A program made the position numbers and the translations under genes. Positions 1 to 8,648 of a stretch of DNA of 37,309 nucleotides are shown piece after piece (within the stretch, counting starts at the first letter, position 1; each line of letters starts with the position of its first letter). Source of the DNA: Candidatus Saccharimonadota bacterium (GTDB taxonomy: Bacteria; Patescibacteriota; Saccharimonadia; Saccharimonadales; Saccharimonadaceae); assembly GCA_017509895.1 (NCBI GenBank), contig JAFWOH010000005.1, positions 1-37,309 on the forward strand. The letters are read 5' to 3'. The notes under the pieces are model-generated. The model was not told the DNA's origin and did no database searches. It worked only from the letters and a program-made list of their open reading frames with translations.

Positions 1-3000
1 TTGCTCCCGGTACTTATTCTGGAGATGTCCTATATACTGTCCTATCTAATCCTAGTTGTTCTACCTATACTATCGTCTATAATGCTAATGGTGGTACAGG
101 AGAAATGGATAACCAGACTATTAATGTAGGACAAGCTACTAATCTAAGTGAAAACACCTTCGAAAGAGAAGGCTATACCTTCCTTGGTTGGTCTAATACC
201 GCAGATGGTAAGACAGGTACTGCAGTAGATGGTATTGGTACAGTAGATGATGTAGACTATGAAGATGAAGCCTCCGTTACTGACATATCAGGCTTTAATA
301 CTACCAAGACTCTTTATGCTATTTGGGAAGTTACCGCCGATGGTGACATGCAGACATGGACAGGATGCTCCTCTCTTTCTATTGGACAGTCTGTAAAGCT
401 AAAGGATACTAGAGATGATAAGATTTATGCCGTAAAGAAACTACCTGATAATAAGTGTTGGATGATGCAGAACTTAACTATTGGTTCCGAAGGTTCTACT
501 GCCTCTCAAAGGACTCTTACTCCAGCTAATACTAATATTGATAATAATACCACTTATTATCTTCCTCCGGCTGGAAAGCAAGGCTCGTCTACGATTGATG
601 ATTCTAGTACTTTAACTGCTACTGATACAGCAAATTTTACAGAAAATTCCACTATTGACCAACACGCTAAAACACAATTTCGTGCTAAGGGCTATAGATA
701 TAACTCTTCTGCTGAAGGTTACGCGAACGATTCTGATACTGGATATTACAATTTCTATACTGCTACTCTTGGCTTTTCTTATTATGACGATGGTAAGAGT
801 TCAGGTTCCTCTACCCGCGACATATGTCCACGAAGCTGGAAGCTACCTTGGATAAGTGATAATGGTTTTACCTCTAATACAAGCGGGTATTTTCAAGAAC
901 TTGCAAAAGCTTATAACCCTAATGCAGTATGGGAAACTGGTAGCGGTAGTTTTGATGGTTACAAAACTACCGATAGTACAGTTCGGACTGGTATGCTTTC
1001 TGGGGTAGCTTCTCCGTCAGGAATTTCATCTCAAAATAATTATGCTGGCTTTTCGTATTCTGGCAGCTATAGTGGTTTGTATTTATACAATGTTGGTGCT
1101 TATGGGTATCATTGGTCTTCTTCGGTTTTTGGCACTAAGCGTAATCCGAGTTTACATACAGAGTCGTCATATATAAGTCCGAATTATAGCAGTGGCAACA
1201 CTAGCAAATCCTTCGGATTTGCAGTACGCTGTCTAGCGCAGAATAATTATACGGTGAACTATAATGCCAATGGTGGCACCGGGGCGGCGAGCAAGGCGAG
1301 TGATAGTATTTATGAAACTGGTGAGGTTACTACGGCGAATCAGGGGACTTTGGCAAAAGAAGGCTATAACTTCCTCGGCTGGAGCCTAGACCAGAATGCC
1401 ACGACGGCCACTTATAATGCTAATACCGCCGTCTCCGTCCCCTCTCTCATCTCCGCCGCCAGCTCTCCCGCCTCTGGCTCCACCATCACCCTTTATGCGG
1501 TGTGGGAAGAACGGATAGATGGAGATATGCAAACATGGACTGGTTGCGCCTCTCTTTCTACGGGTCAATCTAGAAAATTACGCGATACTCGGGATAATAC
1601 TATTTATGTAATAAAGAAGTTATCAGACGGTAAATGCTGGATGATAGAGAACCTCACTATTTCCGCTACCGGTATGGTAGTAGACAGCCTAGACAATACC
1701 AATACAAATATCCCGTCTAACGATAGTACTAAATATTATCTCCCGCCTAGAAACACTCGCTACGCTACGGCTAATTCAATTACAAATTCGGCTGTAAAAA
1801 CTGCTTCTGGTTCACTAGATTTTAGCTCTGGCAACAGTAACCAACCTCAAATAGGTTATAAAGCCGTTGGTTCAACAGATAATAGTACCGGTAACCCCGT
1901 CCCCGAGAATACTGCTTACTATCCATACTACACCGCCTCGCTTGGTTTTTCATATTACGGTGGTTCATCTTCTGGCTCTTCCCCAAGAGACATCTGCCCG
2001 AAGGGATGGAGACTTCCATGGACTAGTGATGCTGGTACTACTAGGCAAGGTAGCGCAGAGTTCTACGCTCTAGCATTAACTTATAATAGCAATTCTTCGG
2101 TTTGGACTAACTACATTGCTCCGGGCAGTACAGGTTCTAGCGGTCCATCCACTTCTAGTGCTGTTGTCCGTAACAATATGATTAGTGGAGACGCAAACTC
2201 CATAGACCGCTACGGAAATAATGGTGCTGCAGGCTTTACCTATGCCGGCCGCTACAGATATACTGCAGTGGATGATGTTGGAACATATGGGTACTATTTG
2301 TCTTCTTCAGTTTACAATAATAATTTTAGTTACCATATATCCTTCGATACTACATATGTTCGCCCCCAGCACGATTACCATAAGTTCATTGGGCTTGCTG
2401 TACGCTGTATAGCTAAAGATACGATGCAGTCGACTTCTGCTAGTGCTCTGCCGGAGAGTGCTACTACTTCTCTTGTGGATTCTCGCGATGGTCAGTCTTA
2501 TTCTGTTTATCGTTGGCCATCTACAGGTACTGCTGGTACAGATTATCCGACTGGCATGGCTGGTTATGCCATTATGGCTGAGGATCTCTCTCTTGGCTAT
2601 ATCACTGGTGGCTCCGTCACTAGGGGTGCAGACTTGAATCTTGATACTTCTACCTCTGTCGCCTTTGGTACGATTATTGCTAGAACTGGGACTAGTGATT
2701 GGGACAGGACTAATAATAGTTCAAATTTACAGTATGCTAATGGTCCTAAATCTGGTTCAGGAACCTATTCTAGCCACAGTTACTACTCTTTTGGCGCCGC
2801 TCAAAAGGTTTGTCCTAAAGGTTGGACTCTACCGACACAGGCTCAATACAATAAAATAGCAACTTTCATGGGTGGTGACAATTCCACTGGTTCATCTAAA
2901 ATCAGACGCACGCCGTATAATTTTACTTATGGTGGTACATTCTACAGCGGTGGTTGGGAAGAGGTCGGTAGTGCCGCATATTACTGGTCTTCATCAGAAT

Positions 3001-3107
3001 ACGATACAAACCGTGCTTACACTTTATACTTCACATCAACACGTCTAATCACAAATCATCCTGATAAGTATCTTGGTAAATCTGTTCGGTGTATAGCATC
3101 GTTCTAG
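1..3107 (+). CDS. FISUMP / InlB B-repeat surface protein, 5' end outside window
   Basis: The frame is open from base 3, so the gene starts upstream of the window and the ATG at 105 is internal. The first codons match the region just before the first InlB-like repeat of the paralog at 4980-8538. Modules in order: InlB/Listeria-Bacteroides repeat (about 66-330, NANGGTG ... GYTFLGWS ... TLYAIW), FISUMP domain 1 (about 336-1242), InlB-like repeat 2 (1248-1510), FISUMP 2 (1515-2420), FISUMP 3 (2422-3104). Each FISUMP has the expected marks: KCWM..NL, DICP..W.LPW, WSSS and a terminal VRC. It is probably a secreted adhesin or ligand-binding protein. Unlike its paralog it ends right after the last FISUMP, with no Hint domain or visible anchor. 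The function of FISUMP domains is not established. Family identification is strong; role is inferred. Confidence 0.88.
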   Translation, partial: APGTYSGDVLYTVLSNPSCSTYTIVYNANGGTGEMDNQTINVGQATNLSENTFEREGYTFLGWSNTADGKTGTAVDGIGTVDDVDYEDEASVTDISGFNTTKTLYAIWEVTADGDMQTWTGCSSLSIGQSVKLKDTRDDKIYAVKKLPDNKCWMMQNLTIGSEGSTASQRTLTPANTNIDNNTTYYLPPAGKQGSSTIDDSSTLTATDTANFTENSTIDQHAKTQFRAKGYRYNSSAEGYANDSDTGYYNFYTATLGFSYYDDGKSSGSSTRDICPRSWKLPWISDNGFTSNTSGYFQELAKAYNPNAVWETGSGSFDGYKTTDSTVRTGMLSGVASPSGISSQNNYAGFSYSGSYSGLYLYNVGAYGYHWSSSVFGTKRNPSLHTESSYISPNYSSGNTSKSFGFAVRCLAQNNYTVNYNANGGTGAASKASDSIYETGEVTTANQGTLAKEGYNFLGWSLDQNATTATYNANTAVSVPSLISAASSPASGSTITLYAVWEERIDGDMQTWTGCASLSTGQSRKLRDTRDNTIYVIKKLSDGKCWMIENLTISATGMVVDSLDNTNTNIPSNDSTKYYLPPRNTRYATANSITNSAVKTASGSLDFSSGNSNQPQIGYKAVGSTDNSTGNPVPENTAYYPYYTASLGFSYYGGSSSGSSPRDICPKGWRLPWTSDAGTTRQGSAEFYALALTYNSNSSVWTNYIAPGSTGSSGPSTSSAVVRNNMISGDANSIDRYGNNGAAGFTYAGRYRYTAVDDVGTYGYYLSSSVYNNNFSYHISFDTTYVRPQHDYHKFIGLAVRCIAKDTMQSTSASALPESATTSLVDSRDGQSYSVYRWPSTGTAGTDYPTGMAGYAIMAEDLSLGYITGGSVTRGADLNLDTSTSVAFGTIIARTGTSDWDRTNNSSNLQYANGPKSGSGTYSSHSYYSFGAAQKVCPKGWTLPTQAQYNKIATFMGGDNSTGSSKIRRTPYNFTYGGTFYSGGWEEVGSAAYYWSSSEYDTNRAYTLYFTSTRLITNHPDKYLGKSVRCIASF

Positions 3108-3210
3108 TTCATCTGCTACTTAAATTGTGAAAGCCTCAAAAATCAGAGTACTTCGTTCTCTAGTTTCCAGACATCCAAAAAAGTTTCAAAGCTCAAGAAT
3201 TTGTAGGGCT

Positions 3211-3426
3211 TTAATTCCAAGATAAATCTAATTTTCGATGATTGCTAGCGCAATCAGCCAAGTATAGATTAATAAGAGTTTGATAAGGCAAACCAGATTT
3301 TTCGGACTGAGCTTTAAAATATCCTATTGTGTCTGCATCAATATTGATAGTTACCTGTTTTTTCAGGCGATTACTATAAGGATTTTTGCGAGGGTTTAGC
3401 TCGGTGATATTGTATTCTTTTTTCAT
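3211..3426 (-). CDS. brnA: BrnA-family antitoxin (CopG/RHH-like)
   Basis: A 71-residue basic protein whose core, around residues 22-55, reads KKQVTINIDADTIGYFKAQ followed by a GLPYQTLIN helix. This is the ribbon-helix-helix arrangement of BrnA/CopG antitoxins: a beta strand for operator binding and two helices for dimerisation. The ATG at 3426 overlaps the brnT stop as ATGA, and its ribosome site (AAGGAG) lies in the last brnT codons, so the two are translationally coupled. Known BrnA proteins bind BrnT and repress the shared promoter. The toxin-first order is typical of this family. It converges on the FISUMP gene ending at 3107. Confidence 0.82.
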   Translation of the reverse strand: MKKEYNITELNPRKNPYSNRLKKQVTINIDADTIGYFKAQSEKSGLPYQTLINLYLADCASNHRKLDLSWN

Positions 3427-3719
3427 TTTAATATTTCTCCTTGGCCGTTATATGCTTCAATCTCACGCTTGGTGGCCTTCCGTGCGGAGATAATTCTAAT
3501 AATTTCATCTTTTTCGCGATAGCAGTGGCTGACGATGCACACATGCATTTTTCTACTTACTCCCAGAATGAGAAATCGTTCTTCAGCGGCAGAATGCTCA
3601 GGGTCGTCGAAAACAATTGCTCTCGAATCATAAAATACAGTAGATGCTTCTTCAAAGGAAACACCATGCTTTACTCTATTAATACGATCCTTGTTTTTAT
3701 CCCATTCGAAGTTAAGCAT
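3423..3719 (-). CDS. brnT: BrnT-family ribonuclease toxin
   Basis: A 98-residue protein matching the BrnT family. It opens with FEWDKNKDRINRVKHGVSF (the usual F.WD..K...N..KHGV.F), then a beta-rich middle (ERFLILGVSRKMHVCIVSH) and the C-terminal IIRIISARKATKREIEAY. The last part carries the Arg-Ala-Arg-like residues linked to RNA cleavage in BrnT; Brucella BrnT is an RNase that blocks translation. The ATG at 3719 has no Shine-Dalgarno. The -10 box ends 6 nt before it, so the message should be leaderless. It forms a type II toxin-antitoxin pair with brnA (4-nt overlap). Only the toxin is leaderless; the antitoxin is read from a normal ribosome site. Confidence 0.85.
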   Translation of the reverse strand: MLNFEWDKNKDRINRVKHGVSFEEASTVFYDSRAIVFDDPEHSAAEERFLILGVSRKMHVCIVSHCYREKDEIIRIISARKATKREIEAYNGQGEILK

Positions 3720-3725
3720 ACTTAT

Positions 3726-3754
3726 ATTATAATTATAAAATGAAGATAAGTCAA
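3726..3754 (-). promoter_or_regulatory. Sigma70-type promoter of brnTA, leaderless
   Basis: Read on the minus strand: TTGACT (3754-3749), 17-bp spacer, TATAAT (3731-3726). A start 7 nt after the -10 falls on the A of the brnT ATG at 3719. A second TATAAT overlaps at 3737-3732 but lies only 11 bp from the -35. Confidence 0.75.
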
Positions 3755-3817
3755 TCGGTAATGCAGTAGATTAATACATCCCATATAAATATCATAAAAC
3801 ACTTGCGTCATATCACT

Positions 3818-4783
3818 TTAGTCAAAATAGATAAAGGAGAAGCCGGCACTTTGATATTCATAAGGCGCCCAATAATCTTCGCCATAATCACCGTACATGC
3901 CACTCGGGGCGGTGCCGAGATTATTATATTCGGAAATATAGATACCGCCACTAGCATCGACAGCTTCTACCCATTGGACATGGCCAACTCCACCGACCGG
4001 CCAGACGGCGACAGAATGTGCCACCGGAGTACTCGATACATGATAGCCATAAGCGGCGGCGGACCAAGCCCATGAGATAGCATTACCCCATGCGACATTC
4101 CAAGGCGCATAAGCTTCTTTACCGCCAGAAATTCGGCCGTGCCAATATTCATAGGCCTTGTAACCGACATAAGAGACACATTCGCACATATAGCCGCCAT
4201 AATAATTAGTATAGCCGAATTGACCAAAGTAAGCACCCCAACCGAGATTATTACCGTCATTCTGAGGACAGTAATCACGATAAGCATAGGTATCATTAGC
4301 GGCGTTAGTATAAACGCCAACGGTAGGACCGCTATAGAGAGCCTCTTCTTGGCGGCGGCGCTCGGCCTCGGCGGCGATGCGCTGGCGCTCGGCCTCCATT
4401 TTTAGATTAGTGTCTTTTTCCTGTTCTTTTAGATTCGTCTCTAACTCGGAGGAGGTTTTACTTTCTTTTATGGTTTCTGGTTTGATTATATTATATTTAC
4501 TTGGTTCTGGTACATCTATAGTGATATTGGCGAGCTTGACGGGAGAGATTTCTGGTATTTCAAGTTCAATATTTTCTAAAGTTTCTCTGGCGGCGCTAGC
4601 ATTATTGATAGTGCTATTAACTAGTGATTCGATCTCTGCGGCTGCTTCAAATGTGAAAAATACTGGGATATAAGACTCGGCAAAGGTGTCATGAGAAAAA
4701 ATCCAGCAGTTAATAAATAATGTACCCAGCGGAATAAGAAGTAGAGATGGTTTTGGCAATTTGTGAAATAATTTATTAGACAT
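3818..4783 (-). CDS. Secreted CHAP-domain cell-wall hydrolase
   Basis: A 321-residue protein. A hydrophobic stretch at residues 13-30 acts as a signal peptide or membrane anchor. Residues 40-110 are a Glu/Ile-rich linker, and 112-148 form a charged coiled coil (EAERQRIAAEAERRRQEEA). From about 165 to the end is a CHAP-type amidase/peptidase domain. Probable catalytic Cys202 sits in the CECVSYVGY motif and His268 in VGHVQWVEAV, followed by the usual GGIYISEYN strand. Such enzymes cut peptidoglycan stem or cross-bridge peptides. Placement between two surface-protein genes suggests wall remodelling or attack on a neighbouring/host cell wall. The start at 4783 has GGAG four bases upstream and an extended -10 promoter (4804-4812). 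The catalytic roles are inferred from motif position. Confidence 0.83.
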   Translation of the reverse strand: MSNKLFHKLPKPSLLLIPLGTLFINCWIFSHDTFAESYIPVFFTFEAAAEIESLVNSTINNASAARETLENIELEIPEISPVKLANITIDVPEPSKYNIIKPETIKESKTSSELETNLKEQEKDTNLKMEAERQRIAAEAERRRQEEALYSGPTVGVYTNAANDTYAYRDYCPQNDGNNLGWGAYFGQFGYTNYYGGYMCECVSYVGYKAYEYWHGRISGGKEAYAPWNVAWGNAISWAWSAAAYGYHVSSTPVAHSVAVWPVGGVGHVQWVEAVDASGGIYISEYNNLGTAPSGMYGDYGEDYWAPYEYQSAGFSFIYFD

Positions 4784-4803
4784 AAAACTCCAAATTTTTA
4801 AAA

Positions 4804-4812
4804 ATTATATCA
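4804..4812 (-). promoter_or_regulatory. Extended -10 promoter of the CHAP gene
   Basis: On the minus strand TGA is followed directly by TATAAT (4809-4804), an extended -10 box. I see no good -35 at 16-18 bp. The start would be near 4797, leaving a leader of about 14 nt that includes the GGAG ribosome site. Confidence 0.55.
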
Positions 4813-4917
4813 CAGATTATCGGATAGATATACTCTAAAGTTGTTTTTAGCCGTTGAATATCAAACTTTTAAACATCTTTTTGCCTCTTTACGCTGGTTT
4901 CGTTGTAAATAAAACAC

Positions 4918-4946
4918 TTGTGCTAATTTTTGTGGGGTGGTAGAAT
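4918..4946 (+). promoter_or_regulatory. Promoter of the FISUMP-Hint gene
   Basis: TTGTGC (4918-4923), 17-bp spacer, TAGAAT (4941-4946), with an extended -10 TGG at 4938-4940. The predicted start near 4953 gives a 27-nt leader containing AAAGAGGTG (4967-4975), five bases before the ATG at 4980. This supports 4980 as the natural start codon. Confidence 0.65.
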
Positions 4947-4979
4947 AGACGTATATAAAGTAAAATAAAGAGGTGTTGA

Positions 4980-7900
4980 ATGGGAAGGTCCATCAGAACA
5001 GTAAACAAAGTTGAGAGTAAATTAAATAATAAGAAGGCTAGTAATGGCCTAGCTTTTGCCACTCTTGGACTCGTCTCTCTCTCTCTCTCTCTTAGGTAGT
5101 GCTTTATTTTCTCATTCCGCTTACGCTGCAAGTTATGTCAATGTCTCTTCTTCTGCTCCAGAAGGACTTGTTAGCTTTTCTAAAGTACAACCTTCTTCTT
5201 CTGGAGAAATAAGTACTGCTTCTGATACTCTCACTATCAATACTAACTGTTCTGCTGGTTATTCCGTTTATGTTTCCGCTACTAGTTCTGGAGATACTAA
5301 TCTTACTAATGATTCTGCAGCCAGTAACAATGTCATTTTACCTTCTTCTGCTACTGTAGGCAGTACATCTGCAGTACTATCTCCTAATACATGGGGAATA
5401 AACGGTTCTAGCTCTGATGTTTCTGAAAATAAATACTTTGGTCTCCCTACTTATGCTGATGCTACTAACAATCCTTTAGTAACTAAGTCTAATGTAGAAA
5501 CTGAAACTACAGTACCTATCTACTATGGTGCTAAAGTCACTACGGCTATTGCTCCGGGTACTTATGCTGGAGATGTCCTATATACTGTCTTAATGGATTC
5601 TAGTTGTCTAGATTATACAATATCCTTTAATGCTAATGGTGGTACAGGAGAAATGAATAATCAAACTATTCCTCTTGGTACTGCTACCGCTCTTTCCGCT
5701 AATACTTATACTCGTTCTGGTTATACTTTCCTTGGTTGGTCTAACACCGCAGATGGTAAGACTGGTACTGTTACAAACGGTATCGGTACTATGGCAGATG
5801 TAGATTATACCGATAAACAGGAAGTAACTGATTTAACCTCTGGTGGACAAACTAAAACCCTTTATGCTATTTGGGCCACTATTGCTGGGGATATGCAGAC
5901 ATGGACGGGATGTCCTAGCCTCTCTGCAAACAGTATTGTCTACTTAAATGATACTAGGGACAACACCGTTTATGCCGTAAAGAAACTACCAGACGGTAAA
6001 TGCTGGATGATACAAAATCTTACCATTGGTTCTAAAGGCGGGTTAGCTCTAAATGCTAGTAACACCAATATGCAAACAGGTACTACTTCTACTGGTACTG
6101 CTCCAGATGCTTCTGGTAACTATTACCTTCCTCCGGCTGGGAAACAAGGGGCGATAGATAGTTCTAGTACTATGACAAGTAATACGGATGTGACCTTTAC
6201 TACAAGTGGTGATAATCAAGCCAGAGTGGCCTACAAAGCTGAAGGTACTACTGACAACCAAACTGGTAATCCGGTTCCAGAAAACACAGGTTATTACAAC
6301 TTTTATACTGCAACGCTCGGATTTTCGTATTATAATGATGGCGTAAACCAAGGTTCTTCCCCAAGAGACATCTGCCCGAAGGGATGGAGACTACCATGGA
6401 CTAGTGATGCAGGCACGACTAGAACCACTACAGCAGATTTCTATGTCCTTGCTGATTCCTATAACACAAGTGCCACTTGGACTAACAAGCCAACCGGGAG
6501 TTCAACAACTAACCCATCTACTTCCGATACTACCATTCGCCGAAACATGATTAGTGAAGATGCAGATTCCATAGACCATTACGGAAATAATGGTGCCGCA
6601 GGCTTTACCTATGCCGGCGGCTACGATTCTACTACATTGTACAATGTTGGGACGAGCGGGCTCTATTGGTCCTCTTCGGTCTTCAATACTAGCAACAGTT
6701 ACTACCTATACTTCCATGCTACGAATTTCAGCCCCCAGGACTTCAGCGCTAAGGAACTCGGGATCGCCGTACGCTGTTTGGCGCAGAATAATTATACGGT
6801 AGCTCATAATGCAAACGGGGCGAGTGGCACGCCTAGCAAGACTTCGGAATCGGGTACACTATTTGAAACCGATAAGGTCACGACGGCGACTGTAAATACC
6901 ATGAGCAAGACTGGTTATCACTTCCTTGGCTGGAGTACAAATAGTTCTGCGACTACAGCGGCTTACAATGCTGGTACAGATGTAAATATGGCTACTTTGA
7001 TTAGTGATGCAGCGGCATCTGGACAAACTACAACATCTGGCTCGACACTTACGCTTTATGCGGTTTGGGCGCCAAATACTTTTACGATTAATTATAGCGC
7101 AAATGGTGGCACTGGTGCGGCTAACCCGACCTCCGCGACTGCGGCCTATGACACGAATGTTACTATGGCGGCGAAAAACACTCTTGCTAAATCTGGCTAC
7201 GACTTCCTTGGCTGGAGTTTATCAAACACCGCCACCTCTGCCACTTGGACGGCTGGACAAACTGGTGTTGCCCCAACCGCCATCAAGAGCGATGTCACTA
7301 CGACGAATGGCGGTTCTGTGACGGTTTATGCGGTGTGGAAAGTTTCTGCTCCGCCCGATGACGGCGATAAAGGCAGTATGCAATCTGTTAACGCTTGCTA
7401 TTCTATCGGTGCTGGACATACTGCCACTCTAAAGGACACAAGGGACAATCAGAGTTATACTATTTATCGTTGGCCAGATACTGGTACCGCTGGGATAGAT
7501 TATCCAACTGGCATGAGCGGATACTGCATCATGACGAAAGACCTCGGTCTTGGCTATGTAACTGGTGGTTCTATTACCAAGGGTGCAAATCTAACGCTTG
7601 CCACTAGCGACTCTGCCGCTTCTGGTACGATTACTGCTAGAACTAGCACTAGCAACTGGAGTACAACCAACGCAGATACAAATCTCCAGTATATTAATGG
7701 CACAAACGCGACCTATGGCACACATAGCTACTATTCCTACGGTGCCGCCCAAGCCGTCTGTCCAAAAGGTTGGAGACTACCTACAAATGCTGAGTACGGT
7801 TATATCGCAACCTTCATGGGTGGCAATAACTCCACTGGATCCTCAAAGATTAGAGGTACACCTTATAACTTCGTTTACGGCGGCTACTTCTACTCGTCGG

Positions 7901-8538
7901 GTTGGGACAATGTGAGTAGCCGCGGCCACTATTGGTCGTCTACTCAGGACAGTAGCACTTACGGCTATCGCCTGCGCTTAGATTCGTCGAATCTGGGCAC
8001 GACCAGCGTCAAGAAGTACCTCGGCTTCTCGGTTCGCTGTATTTCTCTACCATTTATCGGTTGTTTCACCGCTGGCACTAAAATTCAAATAACCATGGAT
8101 GGTGAAACGAAGTCTATTGAAGATATTAAGATTGGAGAGGAGGTGGTTTCTTATGATCCGGAAGCTAATGAATACTATATGACCGAAGTTTTAGATACTG
8201 TGGTTCATGACGGTGAAGAGCGATTTACTAAACTCGCCAAACTTACCTTAAAGAATGGCGCTACTCTCGAGATGACATTGGCTCACCCCATTCTTACTAA
8301 AGACGGCTATAAATCAATCCAGAATAGTAACTATCCTACTCTTACTGAAGACGACATCATCATAGCTACTACAGGAGAGTACGAAATCTCTAGCATCGAT
8401 ATCTATGATACTGAGCCTACAGTAGTATATAACCTGACTGTCAAGGGTCGTGATGGTGACACAGCGGATGGCCTGACGCATTCTTATATTGCTAACGGGG
8501 TAGTAGTACATAATGTTACTACTGGTGGTGGTAGTTAA
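4980..8538 (+). CDS. FISUMP / InlB-repeat surface protein with C-terminal Hint domain; frameshifted in a CT repeat
   Basis: The ATG at 4980 has a good ribosome site and promoter, but its frame stops at 5097 just after a (CT)9 tract. The long frame (open from a TTG at 5056 to 8538) continues directly from the tract. Joined by one extra CT or two fewer, the protein starts with a Lys/Arg-rich N-region, a long hydrophobic core and an AYA-A cleavage site. The TTG-initiated product lacks any basic N-region. Downstream modules: Thr/Ser-rich N-domain (about 5120-5610), InlB-like repeat (5612-5870), FISUMP (5884-6780), two InlB-like repeats (6793-7067 and 7078-7340), FISUMP (7375-8046), Hint domain (8062-8514), and a seven-residue tail VTTGGGS. 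The gene is paralogous to 1-3107, with near-identical DNA blocks. It is probably an exported adhesin. It is either phase-variable and OFF here, or carries a sequencing error in the tract. Confidence 0.85.
5074..5092 (+). repeat. T(CT)9 dinucleotide tract in signal-peptide codons
   Basis: Nineteen bases of strict TC alternation between GTC (ending 5073+) and TTAGG. Upstream codons are in the ATG-4980 frame. The FISUMP/Hint frame downstream is offset so that +1 unit (10 repeats) or -2 units (7 repeats) restores one continuous reading frame. Tracts of this kind inside coding sequence are classic sites of slipped-strand mispairing. Confidence 0.9.
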
Positions 8539-8648
8539 CTCTAAAATTTTGATTTCGTATAATCTATTTGGGTTAGGCTGAGTATAAAAAACTTTGACCT
8601 CAGATTTAGTCTTGTTCTGAGAAATTAAGATAATGACTTAAATATTTC

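Noticed and set aside
3441-4673. Plus-strand frames opposite brnT and the CHAP gene
   Set aside because: They are shadows of well-supported minus-strand genes, without promoters, ribosome sites or family motifs.
5056-5097. TTG at 5056 as the true start of the FISUMP-Hint gene
   Set aside because: The resulting N-terminus has no basic residues and an Asp before the hydrophobic run, and no ribosome site sits at a proper distance. ATG 4980 has promoter, ribosome site and a full signal peptide.
2200-8046. Diversity-generating retroelement targeting FISUMP cores
   Set aside because: The modules differ at silent positions as much as elsewhere and not mainly at adenines. No reverse transcriptase or template repeat is in the window.
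8062-8538. Splicing intein
   Set aside because: There is no downstream extein beyond seven residues and the +1 residue is Val. Cleavage or transfer chemistry is more plausible than splicing.
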